From Clostridioides difficile (GTDB taxonomy: Bacteria; Bacillota; Clostridia; Peptostreptococcales; Peptostreptococcaceae), in contig NZ_JRHN01000038.1 of the NCBI RefSeq assembly GCF_001299635.1, positions 186,001 through 250,000 of the forward strand: a DNA stretch of 64,000 nt, given 5' to 3'. The position numbers and the translations under genes were made by a program. The notes beneath the pieces were generated by a model. That model searched no databases. It was not told the origin of the DNA and saw only the letters and a list, made by a program, of their open reading frames with translations. This document shows positions 44,788-56,380 of the stretch, piece by piece. Every line of letters starts with the position of its first letter. Position 1 is the first letter of the stretch.

Positions 44788-47631
44788 CTAAGATTTTATT
44801 TCTTTTGCTTTTTTTTGAAGATTATAAAGAGAATTTATCGCATCCAATGGAGTCATATTTAGGATATCTAGATTTAAAATTTCTTCTGATAGTATGTCTC
44901 TCTTTACACTGTCAAAAGATATTTGAGTTAATGCTACTTCTTTTACAGAATCTTCTTTATTGGTTTTCTCCATATCATCATTTTCCTTTATTAAAGCAAC
45001 TTCATCATTTAGTAACTTAAATTTAGAATTTAATTTATCATAATCCTTTTTTATATGCTTATAGTCTTTTACTATAAGTTCATGTTCTATTTTTAGAGAT
45101 TCATATTTATTCTTAAAATTACTTTGATTTACCTTAAGCAATTCTTCATCTAAATTAATGCTAGTCGCATTAGTTTTTTCTTTATCACCATTTATCGCTA
45201 CACTGTTATAGACATGATTTTTTTCCAAGTCTTTAAGTATATATTTTGCTCTTTCTATGACTTCATCTGGTAGTTTAGCTAATTTAGCAACATATATTCC
45301 ATAACTCTTATCTGCCCCTTGAGGAATTATTTTTCTTAAAAAGATTATTCCTTCTCCATCTTCTTTGACTGCTATTGAATAATTCTTAACCTCTTTAAAC
45401 TCCTCTTCTAAATCAGTAAGTTCATGATAATGTGTTGCAAATAATGTTTTGCATCTAATATTCTTCTGAATATATTCCACTATTGACCATGCTAAACTTA
45501 TACCATCATAAGTGCTGGTTCCACGACCTATTTCATCTAATATAACTAGACTTCTCTCTGTAGCATTTTTTAGTATAAGAGATACTTCATTCATTTCCAC
45601 CATAAAAGTAGACTGCCCTTGAGATAAGTCATCACTAGCTCCAACTCTAGTAAATATTCTATCTAAGATTGGAATATCAGCATATTCTGCTGGTACAAAT
45701 GAACCTATATGTGCCATAAGTGCTATTATAGCAGTTTGTCTCATATAGGTTGATTTCCCAGACATATTAGGACCAGTTATTATGTTAATAATGTTTTCTC
45801 CACGGTTTAGATATGTATCATTTGGAACGAAATTTTCCTCACCTACTATATTTTCAACAACTGGATGTCTACCATTTCTTATATCAAGTTTATTATTTTC
45901 ATTTATTGCTGGCTTTACATAATTATTTATGTGTGCAACTGTTGCCAGAGATACAAAAACATCTATATTAGCTATAGTTTTAGCTACTTTTTGTATTCTA
46001 TCTATATTTTTGTATATAGTATCTCTTATACCTACAAATATCTCGTATTCTAGAGACTTAATTTTTTCTTCAGCATGTAATATCTTTTCTTCTATTTCCT
46101 TTAATTCTGGAGTTATATATCTTTCTGCATTACTAAGTGTCTGCTTTCTTATATATGTCTCATCTAGTTTTGCCTGTTTAAAGTTAGCTTTTGTTATTTC
46201 TATATAGTAACCAAAAACTTTATTAAAACCTATTTTTAATGATTTAACTCCTGTCTTTTCTCTTTCCCTATTTTCTATTTCTTTTACAAGAAAAGCTCCA
46301 TTTTTAGAAATATCTCTTAATTCTTTAAGCTCTTCACTAAAATCAGACTTAATTATATTTCCATCTTTTATAGTTATTGTAGGTTCTTCTAAAATAGCTT
46401 CATCTATTAAATTGTATATATCATCCAATTTATCCATTTCTGAAACATACTCTTTTAATATTGTTGCATTTGATAAATCTATTGTGTCTTTTAAATTTGG
46501 TAATTTTTCTATTGAATTTTTTAAGTGAACTAATTCTTTTGGTGTAACCCTTTCAAATGCTATCTTTCCACATATTCTTTCTATATCGTATATATTTTTA
46601 AGTATATCATTTAAATCTTCTCTTAATATAAAATCATCTTTTATCTCTTCTATTACATCTAATCTATTTTCAATTTTAGATTTATTTATCAAAGGTTCTT
46701 CAACATATTTTCTTAAAAGTCTACCTCCCATTGCTGTAGAAGTTTTATCAAGAACATGCAATAATGAACCTTTCTTCTTATTGCCTCTTATAGTTTGAGT
46801 AAGCTCTAAGTTAGTTCTAGTAAACATATCTAAAACCATGTATTCTGATGAATTGTATATATTTATATTATTTATATTAGATGTTATTTGTTTTTGAGTA
46901 TTATATATATAATTCAGAAGAATTGATAAGCTTGACTTTATAAGACCTTTATCATCAAACTTTAGTTTTTGTAGATAAACCTCTGGAAAATATTCTCTTA
47001 ATATGTTTATATCCAAATAGTTATCGCTAAAACTTTCATTTATGTATATATTACTTACAGTAGCTATATCTCTAAGCTTTTCTATAAAGTCTAAATCATT
47101 TATAATTATTTCTGTAGGATGGATTTTTGCAATCTCTTCAATTACTTTATCTTCATTTAAACAAGTTGCATTAGTTTCTCCAGTACTTATATCGACATAA
47201 GTTAGCCCTATATTAGAACCATCCTTATATAAAGACAACAAATAATTATTTTTTTTATTTTCAAGTAAATTTCCATCTAAAACAGTTCCAGGAGTGATGA
47301 CTCTTATAACCTCTCTTCTAACAATTCCTTTTGCAGTAGATGGGTCTTCCATTTGTTCACCTATTGCTACTTTATATCCATTTTCAACTAATTTTGATAT
47401 ATATGAATTGGCTGAGTGGAAAGGCACACCACACATAGGAGCACGTTCTTCTAAACCACAAGCTTTTCCTGTTAATGCTATTTCAAGAGCTTTTGAAGCT
47501 ACTAATGCATCTTCAAAAAACATTTCATAAAAATCTCCCAATCTAAAAAACAGTATACAATCTTTATATCGGTTTTTTACTTCAAGGTACTGCTTCATCA
47601 TAGGAGTCAATTTATTCATATCTATTTGCAT
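44788..47631 (-). CDS. mutS: DNA mismatch repair protein MutS
   Basis: A 947-residue mismatch-recognition ATPase. The N-terminal mismatch-binding motif is GDFYEMFFEDA. The ATPase has Walker A ITGPNMSGKSTYMRQ, and Walker B and D-loop in VILDEIGRGTSTYDGISLAW. The protein is longer than usual (about 860): after the ATPase (about residue 795) a charged coiled-coil-like stretch of roughly 100 residues precedes the C-terminal MTPLDAINSLYNLQKKAKEI. The start is ATG at 47631 with AAGGAGG 7 bases upstream. Confidence 0.95.
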   Translation of the reverse strand: MQIDMNKLTPMMKQYLEVKNRYKDCILFFRLGDFYEMFFEDALVASKALEIALTGKACGLEERAPMCGVPFHSANSYISKLVENGYKVAIGEQMEDPSTAKGIVRREVIRVITPGTVLDGNLLENKKNNYLLSLYKDGSNIGLTYVDISTGETNATCLNEDKVIEEIAKIHPTEIIINDLDFIEKLRDIATVSNIYINESFSDNYLDINILREYFPEVYLQKLKFDDKGLIKSSLSILLNYIYNTQKQITSNINNINIYNSSEYMVLDMFTRTNLELTQTIRGNKKKGSLLHVLDKTSTAMGGRLLRKYVEEPLINKSKIENRLDVIEEIKDDFILREDLNDILKNIYDIERICGKIAFERVTPKELVHLKNSIEKLPNLKDTIDLSNATILKEYVSEMDKLDDIYNLIDEAILEEPTITIKDGNIIKSDFSEELKELRDISKNGAFLVKEIENREREKTGVKSLKIGFNKVFGYYIEITKANFKQAKLDETYIRKQTLSNAERYITPELKEIEEKILHAEEKIKSLEYEIFVGIRDTIYKNIDRIQKVAKTIANIDVFVSLATVAHINNYVKPAINENNKLDIRNGRHPVVENIVGEENFVPNDTYLNRGENIINIITGPNMSGKSTYMRQTAIIALMAHIGSFVPAEYADIPILDRIFTRVGASDDLSQGQSTFMVEMNEVSLILKNATERSLVILDEIGRGTSTYDGISLAWSIVEYIQKNIRCKTLFATHYHELTDLEEEFKEVKNYSIAVKEDGEGIIFLRKIIPQGADKSYGIYVAKLAKLPDEVIERAKYILKDLEKNHVYNSVAINGDKEKTNATSINLDEELLKVNQSNFKNKYESLKIEHELIVKDYKHIKKDYDKLNSKFKLLNDEVALIKENDDMEKTNKEDSVKEVALTQISFDSVKRDILSEEILNLDILNMTPLDAINSLYNLQKKAKEIKS

Positions 47632-47724
47632 TATCAAACCTCCTTCTTTTCTAATTAAATATTATATCATAGTAGATGATTATTATTAACATAATATATA
47701 AAATTTTGACGTATAACTAAAAAA

Positions 47725-47756
47725 CAATCCAAAATGTATAATTGCATTTTGGATTG
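47725..47756 (-). terminator. Terminator of the thiamine-precursor transport operon
   Basis: A 12-bp perfect stem (CAATCCAAAATG / CATTTTGGATTG) with an 8-base loop, followed by TTTTTTAGTT on the minus strand. Confidence 0.85.
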
Positions 47757-47796
47757 CTAGGTTTAATACTCTTTGAATAAAGCATATATATAATTT

Positions 47797-49534
<1,738 letters not shown>

Positions 49535-50305
49535 TTAATCTGCTAATCTATGTCTTATAACAATTTTTTTTACTACTTGTACAACTCCTACAAATATTAA
49601 ACTAAATATAACTACCAATATAGTAGATGCAAATACTTTATCAAGAGCATATGCACTTTTTGACCTTAGCATATAAACACCAAGACCTTTGGTTCCACCT
49701 AACCACTCTGCAACAGTCGCTGCCATTACAGCATAGGTCGCAGATATTTTAAGCCCAGAAAAAAATTTATCCATTGCCATAGGAAATTTAAGATGAATAA
49801 ATGTATTAATTTTATTTGAATTCATAGTCTTAAATAAATTTAAATAATCTTTATCAATATTCTCGATTCCATCTACAAAACTTATTAATATAGGAAAAAA
49901 ACAAGTAAGCGTTACCATCAATATTTTTGGCATTGTCCCAAAGCCAAACCATATCATAAAAAGTGGAGCTATAATTATTGTAGGTATCATTTGAGTGACC
50001 AACATAATAGGATAAAGACACTTTTTTATTATCGACACAAAATCCATCAATACACCAATTATTAATGATATTATAATTGCAACTATAAAACCAAGTATTG
50101 CTTCTCCTATAGTAACTACAGCATGCATGGATAAATTTTGAGAGTCTTTAAAAAATACATTAAGTATATCTACTGGCGTGGGTAGTATATACTGTGGGAC
50201 TTTTAAAACTTCTACCACAGATTGCCAAAGAATAAGTATAAACAAAAATGTTGCTATTGGATATATACTATCTTTAACTTTATCTATGATTTCTAAGTTT
50301 TTCAT
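49535..50305 (-). CDS. thiX: Thiamine-precursor ABC transporter permease (ThiX-like)
   Basis: A 256-residue permease with six hydrophobic segments and the binding-protein-dependent transport signature in the loop AVMAATVAEWLGGTKGLGVY. The start ATG (50305) lies 26 bases inside the preceding thiamine-binding gene. It belongs with ThiY and ThiZ behind a TPP riboswitch, which sets the substrate class. Confidence 0.9.
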   Translation of the reverse strand: MKNLEIIDKVKDSIYPIATFLFILILWQSVVEVLKVPQYILPTPVDILNVFFKDSQNLSMHAVVTIGEAILGFIVAIIISLIIGVLMDFVSIIKKCLYPIMLVTQMIPTIIIAPLFMIWFGFGTMPKILMVTLTCFFPILISFVDGIENIDKDYLNLFKTMNSNKINTFIHLKFPMAMDKFFSGLKISATYAVMAATVAEWLGGTKGLGVYMLRSKSAYALDKVFASTILVVIFSLIFVGVVQVVKKIVIRHRLAD

Positions 50306-50570
50306 CTATAGTCAAACCCCCAGCTTTTTCATCTACTCTAGCTACTGTTATAACTCTTTCACATCCAAGGTTAAAAGGGATTTTATGTACTTTCTTCAAT
50401 AATTCAAAAACTTCATCAAAATCACCTTCAACAGTCGTACTCATTGCACCTATTTCACATTTAAGACCACTTTTTTCAATTTCAGCAATACAAGCATCTA
50501 CTACTTTATACATTTCTTCTTCACCTTTGTAAGGTCTTAGTGGCATTACTGCTATGTCTGCGATTACCAT
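50280..50570 (-). CDS. Thiamine-binding protein, MTH1187/YkoF-like family
   Basis: A 96-residue protein of the DUF77 (MTH1187/YkoF) ferredoxin-like fold, which binds thiamine or its pyrimidine moiety: VIADIAVMPLRPYKGEEEMY, then GLKCEIGAMSTTVEGDFDEV, then LGCERVITVARVDE. It is the first gene after the TPP riboswitch and overlaps the permease gene by 26 bases. The ATG has AAAGGAG about 8 bases upstream. Confidence 0.85.
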   Translation of the reverse strand: MVIADIAVMPLRPYKGEEEMYKVVDACIAEIEKSGLKCEIGAMSTTVEGDFDEVFELLKKVHKIPFNLGCERVITVARVDEKAGGLTIDEKLRNHR

Positions 50571-50668
50571 TTAAATCACTCCTTTAAAAATAATTAATAC
50601 CTACTAGGTATATTTTGCTTTTTATTAAAAATTTTACTTCTAAAAGATAATATATTTAAATAAAATAA

Positions 50669-50696
50669 AAGTCTTATCCACAATAGGATAAGACTT
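50669..50696 (-). terminator. Riboswitch-controlled terminator
   Basis: An 11-bp perfect stem (AAGTCTTATCC / GGATAAGACTT) with a 6-base loop and TTTTATTTTAT tail on the minus strand, directly after the TPP aptamer. It should form when TPP is bound. Confidence 0.8.
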
Positions 50697-50705
50697 ATTT
50701 TCATC

Positions 50706-50790
50706 TTTACTGGTCTCCCTACACTGGCATTATCCAAACAGGTTCAAAGGGTCGAGATAAAATCTCCTCTCAGCACATTAGCTCCCCGAA
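50706..50790 (-). ncRNA. TPP (THI-box) riboswitch
   Basis: The minus strand reads GGGGAGC, then GCTGAGAGGA, then GACCCTTTGAACCTG, then GGATAATGCCAG, then GTAGGGA: the conserved THI-box segments in order. It controls the downstream thiamine-precursor transport operon by transcription attenuation. A TATAAT at 50800-50795 fits a start close to the aptamer. Confidence 0.95.
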
Positions 50791-50794
50791 ATAT

Positions 50795-50800
50795 ATTATA
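50795..50800 (-). promoter_or_regulatory. Probable -10 element upstream of the TPP riboswitch
   Basis: TATAAT on the minus strand about 7 bases before the conserved GGGGAGC; the -35 region is weak. Confidence 0.5.
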
Positions 50801-51254
50801 TCTTTTCTACTTGATTATACTACACTTATCATATTTTAACAAATTTTTTATTCATATTATATATTTTATCTATTTTAAAATATATAATACCAAAATAGTA
50901 TTTTTTAGTATTTTTAAAAAAGTATATTGCCACAATACCTACTCATCATAATTTATTAGAGTTTGATTAAATTTTAAAACTTAGTTATAAAAATATACTA
51001 TTATAATGATTTTTCTTTATTTTATTAACCATTTGACTTTATTTAGCTTTATTCTACTGCCTCAAATCAGTTCAATTTAGGTTAATAATAAAAACCTCTT
51101 ATTCTGATTTGTATATATAAACTATATAATGTAATTATTTTACCTAATTTATTTTTGAAAAATAAATTATTTTTTTTAATTTTTAAATTTTTTAATATGT
51201 ACCTTGAAAAATCAAACGTTTTCCTATATGATTGTAATTGTAGAATAAAACTAA
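50801..51254. other. AT-rich intergenic region between divergent riboswitches
   Basis: About 450 bases without a supported gene. It separates the TPP leader (minus) from the c-di-GMP leader (plus) and must hold promoters for both; a TATAAT occurs at about 51124-51129 on the plus strand. Confidence 0.5.
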
Positions 51255-51337
51255 ATAGGCAAAACTAGAGAAATTTAGTGACGCAAAGCTATAGGGACTA
51301 AGACTTATGAAACGAGTTATGTCAGCCAGTTGCCAAA
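51255..51337 (+). ncRNA. Cyclic di-GMP-I (GEMM) riboswitch, copy 1
   Basis: P1 is closed by GGCAA (51258-51262) and TTGCC (51330-51334). The core has GACGCAAAGC, then AGGGAC, then GTCAGCCAG, the conserved GEMM-I segments. Just after P1 a small hairpin AAAAAGA/TCTTTTT with a T-rich run could be the expression platform. It lies in front of the 58-codon ORF at 51390. Confidence 0.88.
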
Positions 51338-51389
51338 AAGATATTTTCTTTTTGTTTTTATGAAAGTTTTTTAGGGGGATAAATGATAT

Positions 51390-51566
51390 ATGTTTATAGA
51401 TAAAATGGATAGATGTACGCATATACTAACTGCATATATATGCAGTTCATACGATTACTGCAATTTTATAGATACACAATTAAATGACTTTATACTAGAA
51501 TATGGAGAGAACGTGGTAGAATCTTGTTTGCATCAAGTGATGGTATTGGTAAGCAGATATAATTAA
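51390..51566 (+). CDS. 58-residue protein behind a c-di-GMP riboswitch
   Basis: ATG at 51390 with GGGGGA (51374-51379) about 10 bases upstream; stop at 51564-51566. The protein starts MFIDKMDRCTHILTAYICSS and has four cysteines (about residues 9, 18, 24 and 46). There is no signal peptide or membrane helix, and I do not recognise a family. It is the only plus-strand reading frame behind the riboswitch before the converging HxlR gene. It may be a real small protein or the surviving start of a decayed gene. Confidence 0.45.
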   Translation: MFIDKMDRCTHILTAYICSSYDYCNFIDTQLNDFILEYGENVVESCLHQVMVLVSRYN

Positions 51567-51680
51567 AGAAATTTTATTTTCTAGAAAAACCTTTTTAGTT
51601 TTATCTACGTTTTATAATACATTAAAGAACTAATTAAAATAAGCTTCATTATCTATTTTTCATGAAGTAAACAGTTGAGT

Positions 51681-52037
51681 TTATCTCATATACTGTTTAC
51701 CCCAATTACATAATTCTAATAATATCGATTCCAATGATTTACCACGTTTAGTAGACAAATATTCAACTTTTGGAGGAATAGTCGGATAAGAAATCCTCTT
51801 AATAAGTCCATCTCTTTCAAGATACTTTAATTCTTGTGACAGTATCTTATGACTTATATGAACAACTTCTTTTTTTAATTGACTGTAACGTATTGGCTCT
51901 TGTTTTAAAATATGCCATAAAATAATTGCCCTCCATTTACTTCCTATCACAGTCATGGTAAAACCAATTGAACAATTAAAATCTTTTTGTCTTTCTTCAA
52001 TATTTGGAAATTCTTCAAAATTATTATCTATATCCAT
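51681..52037 (-). CDS. HxlR family transcriptional regulator
   Basis: A 118-residue winged-helix regulator: CSIGFTMTVIGSKWRAIILW, then YSQLKKEVVHISHKILSQEL, then DGLIKRISYPTIPPKVEYL. The start is ATG at 52037 with AGAGGA 5-6 bases upstream. Such proteins often respond to redox or electrophile stress. It is divergent from the PhzF-like gene at 52293, its probable target. Confidence 0.88.
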   Translation of the reverse strand: MDIDNNFEEFPNIEERQKDFNCSIGFTMTVIGSKWRAIILWHILKQEPIRYSQLKKEVVHISHKILSQELKYLERDGLIKRISYPTIPPKVEYLSTKRGKSLESILLELCNWGKQYMR

Positions 52038-52292
52038 CCCAATCCTCTCTTTCAAAATAGTAAGTATCTAACTAAAAAGTGCATTCTTGTTTAGCATACT
52101 AATTCGTAATATAATCTTGATTGTAGCATAGAGCCTTACATAATACTACTTTTTTAGATGTATATGTTTAAATTTTAATATAGACATATACTGTTTTATT
52201 AATTTTATTTAAATAGATAATAATAAGTAATAACTTATCTAAAGTTTTCTATGTACACAAACTACTCTAATATTTAGAAAGGATTATATAAT

Positions 52293-53213
52293 ATGAATAA
52301 AACATTTCGTCTTTATCAAGTTGACTCATTTACAAAAGAAAAATTTACAGGTAATCCAGCTGGTGTAATTACAAATGCTGATGGCTTATCTGAATCACAA
52401 ATGCAAAAAATAGCAAGAGAATTAAATAATTCAGAAACTGCTTTTATTTTCAATAAATTTGTTAAAAATCATCAAGAAAATTATGATGTACATATCAGAT
52501 TTTTTACACCAACTAATGAGGTTCCTATATGTGGTCATGCTACTATTGCTGCCCATTATGCTAGAGCAGTAGAAAACCAACTCAATAGCACAACAGTATT
52601 TCAAAAAACTGGTGCTGGAATATTGCCAGTTGATATTATAAAAAAAGATAATGATTATGAAATAATTATGACACAAGGAAAAATTGAAGTATCTCCACCA
52701 TTAAAACAAACATATCAAGAAAGATTACTTAATGCATTTGGTATTTTAAAGGAAGATATTCATACAGATTGTCCTATTGCCATAGCATCTACAGGACATT
52801 CAAAGGTTATGATTGGAATAAAGAGATTATCAACATTAAATAATTTATCTCCAAATTTATATGAATTATCGAAAATAAGTCAAGAAATAAAATGTAATGG
52901 ATATTATATTTTTACATTAAATAATAAAGAAATGCTACAAGTTCATGGAAGGATGTTTGCTCCTGCAATTGGTATTTCAGAAGACCCTGTTACAGGAAAT
53001 GCTAATGGGCCTTTAGGTGCGTATATTGTACATTATAAAGTAATACCTACACCTAACACACAGTTTATATTTGAAGCAGTTCAAGGAGAAGCAATAAAAC
53101 GCAAAGGCAAGATGTTAGTAAAAGTAATTATTTCAGATAATAAGCCAGTTGAAGTAAAAATAATTGGAAAAGCTATAATTGCATTCTCAACAAACATAGA
53201 AATTGAATTATAG
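52293..53213 (+). CDS. PhzF family isomerase-like protein
   Basis: A 306-residue protein with the diaminopimelate-epimerase-like fold of PhzF. The catalytic glutamate is in ELNNSETAFIF (about E45), and EVPICGHATIAAHYA and the later SEDPVTGNANGPLGAY are family motifs. Family members isomerise dihydroxyanthranilate-like substrates, but most are uncharacterised. The ATG has AAAGGA upstream. It is divergent from an HxlR regulator. Confidence 0.9.
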   Translation: MNKTFRLYQVDSFTKEKFTGNPAGVITNADGLSESQMQKIARELNNSETAFIFNKFVKNHQENYDVHIRFFTPTNEVPICGHATIAAHYARAVENQLNSTTVFQKTGAGILPVDIIKKDNDYEIIMTQGKIEVSPPLKQTYQERLLNAFGILKEDIHTDCPIAIASTGHSKVMIGIKRLSTLNNLSPNLYELSKISQEIKCNGYYIFTLNNKEMLQVHGRMFAPAIGISEDPVTGNANGPLGAYIVHYKVIPTPNTQFIFEAVQGEAIKRKGKMLVKVIISDNKPVEVKIIGKAIIAFSTNIEIEL

Positions 53214-53442
53214 AATACATCTAAGTAAAATTTTGAACTTTTTAATTCTAATTGATACTAATTTAATAACAAACTAATTTATATACAAATTAATTTTTTT
53301 ATTATTTGTTAATATATATTTATCATTATATTATATAATAATATAGATAGTTACTATATCTTAAATTAGATAAATCATAATTATATATTATTGTCAAAAC
53401 TCAATTATATAATTTTTAATAATATTATTTTAGGAGGAAAAA

Positions 53443-54054
53443 ATGATAAACGATATTAAAAATAAGTTCAAAGATTACAAACCATATATAAATGGATATA
53501 AAAATATGAAAAGAGCATCTGTTTTAATTCCAATAGTAGAAATAAATAACATACATCATATATTATTTGAAGTTCGCTCAAAGAATTTAAAGCATCAACC
53601 TAATGAAATTTCTTTTCCTGGTGGCAAAATAGAATCCAATGAAACTCCATATAATGCTGCTATCAGAGAAACTTGTGAGGAATTAGGCACTTTTAGTGAC
53701 AATATAGAAATCATATCTAGTCTAGACCTACTTATAACACCTGTAAAATTTATAATACATCCTTATTTAGGATATATAAAAAACATTAACAATTTAAATA
53801 TAAATAAAGATGAAGTTGACCATACTTTTTTGGTACCTATAAAATATCTTTTAGAAAATCCTCCAAATACTTATAATAATACTGTAAAAGTTTTTCCTGA
53901 TGAAAATCTACCCTATGGATCAATTCCAAACCAAAAAGATTATAAGTTTGAAAGTGGAAGTTACCCTATTCTATTCTATAAATATAAAGATTATGTAATA
54001 TGGGGTATGACAGCAAAAATACTAGAAAACTTTTTAAACTTCTTATCAGAATAA
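53443..54054 (+). CDS. Nudix hydrolase, CoA-pyrophosphatase-like
   Basis: A 203-residue Nudix protein. The Nudix box GGKIESNETPYNAAIRETCE continues EELG, and the preceding HQPNEISFPGG segment matches the CoA-pyrophosphatase (NUDT7-like) group. It should hydrolyse CoA or related nucleoside diphosphate derivatives. The ATG has AGGAGG 6 bases upstream. No operon partner is seen. Confidence 0.85.
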   Translation: MINDIKNKFKDYKPYINGYKNMKRASVLIPIVEINNIHHILFEVRSKNLKHQPNEISFPGGKIESNETPYNAAIRETCEELGTFSDNIEIISSLDLLITPVKFIIHPYLGYIKNINNLNINKDEVDHTFLVPIKYLLENPPNTYNNTVKVFPDENLPYGSIPNQKDYKFESGSYPILFYKYKDYVIWGMTAKILENFLNFLSE

Positions 54055-54325
54055 TACTTGTAAGTGAATATTCAAAATTTTAAATGTAATAATTCTAAAA
54101 AATATAAGAAATTATGTTTTATAATTTTTTATTTAATTATTATTACATAATTACCAATACAATTTCAAGGTAAATACTAAGTGTTATTATCATACTATAG
54201 ATAAATTATAGCATAATAATATATCTAATAAGGTTAAGATATGAAATAAATGATTTTAATGTATCTTTATGGTAAAATATAACAAGTTAGTAAACTGTAA
54301 ATCAAAGTATATGGAGGTGCTTATA

Positions 54326-54664
54326 ATGTTTGCAGTAGGATTTATTGTTATATCCGCAATTGCCCTTTTCATTTTAAGTATATTATTATTTAATGGAAAA
54401 GCAAGTATGCTATTAGCAGGGTATAATACTATGAGTGATAAAGAGAAAGCTAGATATGATAAAAAAAAATTATGTAGAAGTTCTAGCATTGTTATTTTTA
54501 TTGTATCTATAATGTTGTTTATTATGGCATTTCTTGGTTATAGAGTAGAGAATGGACAAATGGGTGAAAAAGAAATGCTTCCATTTGCTGTGATATTTAT
54601 AATCGTTATACTTGCTAGTGTGTTTTTCAATATCTATTATTCTAATAAGAAATGTAAAAAATAA
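54326..54664 (+). CDS. DUF3784-type small membrane protein
   Basis: A 112-residue protein with three hydrophobic helices (about 3-24, 50-71 and 81-103). The loop YNTMSDKEKARYDKKKLCRS between helices 1 and 2 is the DUF3784 signature. The start is ATG at 54326 with GGAGGTG 6-8 bases upstream. Function unknown. Confidence 0.8.
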   Translation: MFAVGFIVISAIALFILSILLFNGKASMLLAGYNTMSDKEKARYDKKKLCRSSSIVIFIVSIMLFIMAFLGYRVENGQMGEKEMLPFAVIFIIVILASVFFNIYYSNKKCKK

Positions 54665-54677
54665 TATTTAGTAAGCT

Positions 54678-54704
54678 AAGCAGTTAATTAAAGATTAACT
54701 GCTT
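54678..54704 (+). terminator. Terminator downstream of the DUF3784 gene
   Basis: AAGCAGTTAAT pairs with ATTAACTGCTT around a 5-base loop, followed by TTCTAT. Confidence 0.75.
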
Positions 54705-54781
54705 TTCTATGTTTATTCTATAACATATTAGTATATAATAAGGAAAGATTAATATATAGTTAGGTAAAACTTGATAAAATA

Positions 54782-54908
54782 AAAATAGATGTACTATCAA
54801 TTTACATTTTATATCAAATTTATTTATAATAAAAACTGAAATTAACATAACATATGTAATGTATGTTTTTAAAATTTGATATATTTTGTTTTATAGTACA
54901 TCTATTTT
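54782..54908 (-). repeat. Long imperfect hairpin downstream of miaB
   Basis: AAAATAGATGTACTAT (54782-54797) pairs perfectly with ATAGTACATCTATTTT (54893-54908), and ATATCAAATTT (54811-54821) with AAATTTGATAT (54872-54882). On the minus strand a TTTTTATTTTAT tail follows, so it may be the miaB terminator. Its size and nested arms also recall a small MITE-like element. Confidence 0.55.
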
Positions 54909-54943
54909 GATAAGTTTACATAATTTTATTATATTGTACAATA

Positions 54944-56380
54944 TTAATCATTTATTAGTACTCCATTTAATGAAAAAGTTCTAGGTTCAGTAATTCTAAC
55001 CATAACTAATTCCCCAATTAAATTATCATTTCCGCCTTCGAAATTTACAAGTTTATTTTGTCTAGTTCTACCAGCAAATTTATTTTCATTATTTTTACTT
55101 CTTCCTTCAACTAAAACTTCAACTATTCTATTTTTATATCCATTATTTATATCTGCTGAAATCCTATTTACAGCTTCTAACACTCTATTAAATCTCTCAT
55201 GTTTTATTTCTTCTGGTATTTGATTTTCCATTTTGGCAGCAGGTGTTCCCTGTCTTTTGGAATAAATAAACGTAAAAGCTGAATCATATTTTACTTTTTC
55301 AATTACATCTAAAGTATCTAATAAATCTTCTTCTGTTTCTCCTGGAAAACCTATCATTAAATCTGTTGAAAAAGCAATGTCTGGTACTTCTTTTTTAGCC
55401 TTTTTTATTATTTCTAAATAATATTCTTTTGTATAATGTCTATTCATTTTTTTCAAAAGACTACTACTTCCACATTGTATTGGTAAGTGTAAAAATTCAC
55501 ATACCTTATCACAGTCTCTAATTGCATATATTACTTCATCAGATATATCTTTTGGATGAGATGTCATAAATCTAACCCTTTCAATTCCTTCTATATCATT
55601 TACTTTTCTTAGAAGTTCTGCAAATGTAACTGGATTTTCAAGTGTCTTACCATAAGAGTCAACATTTTGTCCAAGTAAAGTTATTTCTTTTGTTCCATTT
55701 GCTACAAGTTCTTTTATCTCATCAATTATATCTTCAGGTGTTCTACTTCTTTCTCTGCCTCTTGTATATGGAACTATACAGTATGTGCAGAAATTATTGC
55801 ATCCATACATTATATTTACAAATGCTTTTAATTCAAATTTTCTATTACTTCTAAGCCCTTCTATTACCTCTCCATCTACATCCCAAACATCTACCAACAT
55901 TTTGTCAGAATCCATTGACTCTGTAAGTAATTGTGGAAATTTATATAGATTATGTGTTCCAAATATAAGGTCTACATGTTTGTATTTTTTTCTTAGTTCT
56001 TCTACAACATGTGGTTGTTGCATCATACACCCACATACAGCTATTTTCATATTTGGATTTTTTCCTTTTAAGTTCTTTAATTGTCCTAAGTTGCCATATA
56101 CTTTTAGTTCTGCATTTTCTCTAACTGCACATGTGTTATATATTATTAAATCACTTTCTTCAACCATCATTGACATTTTGTATCCCATTTCTTCTAGCAT
56201 TGAACATAATTTTTCTGAATCATGTTCATTCATTTGGCATCCAAAGGTTTGAGTAAACACGAGTTTTCTCTTTCCAGTTCTGTTGAAGTATTCTTCATTT
56301 TGTCTGTGTATTTGTTCTATATATTTATCTTGTTCTTGTATTTTCTCTATAGGTATTGTTACTTGTTTTCTTTTGCTCAC
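54944..56380 (-). CDS. miaB: tRNA-2-methylthio-N6-dimethylallyladenosine synthase
   Basis: A 478-residue radical-SAM methylthiotransferase. The N-terminal UPF0004 domain ([17 protein letters not shown]) supplies cysteines for the second cluster, the radical-SAM motif is [20 protein letters not shown], and a TRAM domain ([10 protein letters not shown] to the end) binds tRNA. It adds the methylthio group to i6A37 made by MiaA. The start is GTG at 56380 with AGGAGG 8 bases upstream. Length is usual for the family. Confidence 0.94.
   Translation of the reverse strand: MSKRKQVTIPIEKIQEQDKYIEQIHRQNEEYFNRTGKRKLVFTQTFGCQMNEHDSEKLCSMLEEMGYKMSMMVEESDLIIYNTCAVRENAELKVYGNLGQLKNLKGKNPNMKIAVCGCMMQQPHVVEELRKKYKHVDLIFGTHNLYKFPQLLTESMDSDKMLVDVWDVDGEVIEGLRSNRKFELKAFVNIMYGCNNFCTYCIVPYTRGRERSRTPEDIIDEIKELVANGTKEITLLGQNVDSYGKTLENPVTFAELLRKVNDIEGIERVRFMTSHPKDISDEVIYAIRDCDKVCEFLHLPIQCGSSSLLKKMNRHYTKEYYLEIIKKAKKEVPDIAFSTDLMIGFPGETEEDLLDTLDVIEKVKYDSAFTFIYSKRQGTPAAKMENQIPEEIKHERFNRVLEAVNRISADINNGYKNRIVEVLVEGRSKNNENKFAGRTRQNKLVNFEGGNDNLIGELVMVRITEPRTFSLNGVLIND

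Noticed and set aside
44338-44862. 174-codon open frame on the plus strand over mutL
   Set aside because: It is antisense to conserved mutL coding sequence and spans the mutL start; codon pattern is the mirror of mutL.
51192-51422. 76-codon minus-strand frame across the c-di-GMP riboswitch
   Set aside because: It is antisense to a conserved RNA structure and lacks a ribosome binding site; structure explains the sequence better.
55785-56252. 155-codon open frame on the plus strand over miaB
   Set aside because: It is antisense to the conserved MiaB N-terminal domain, without a start signal.
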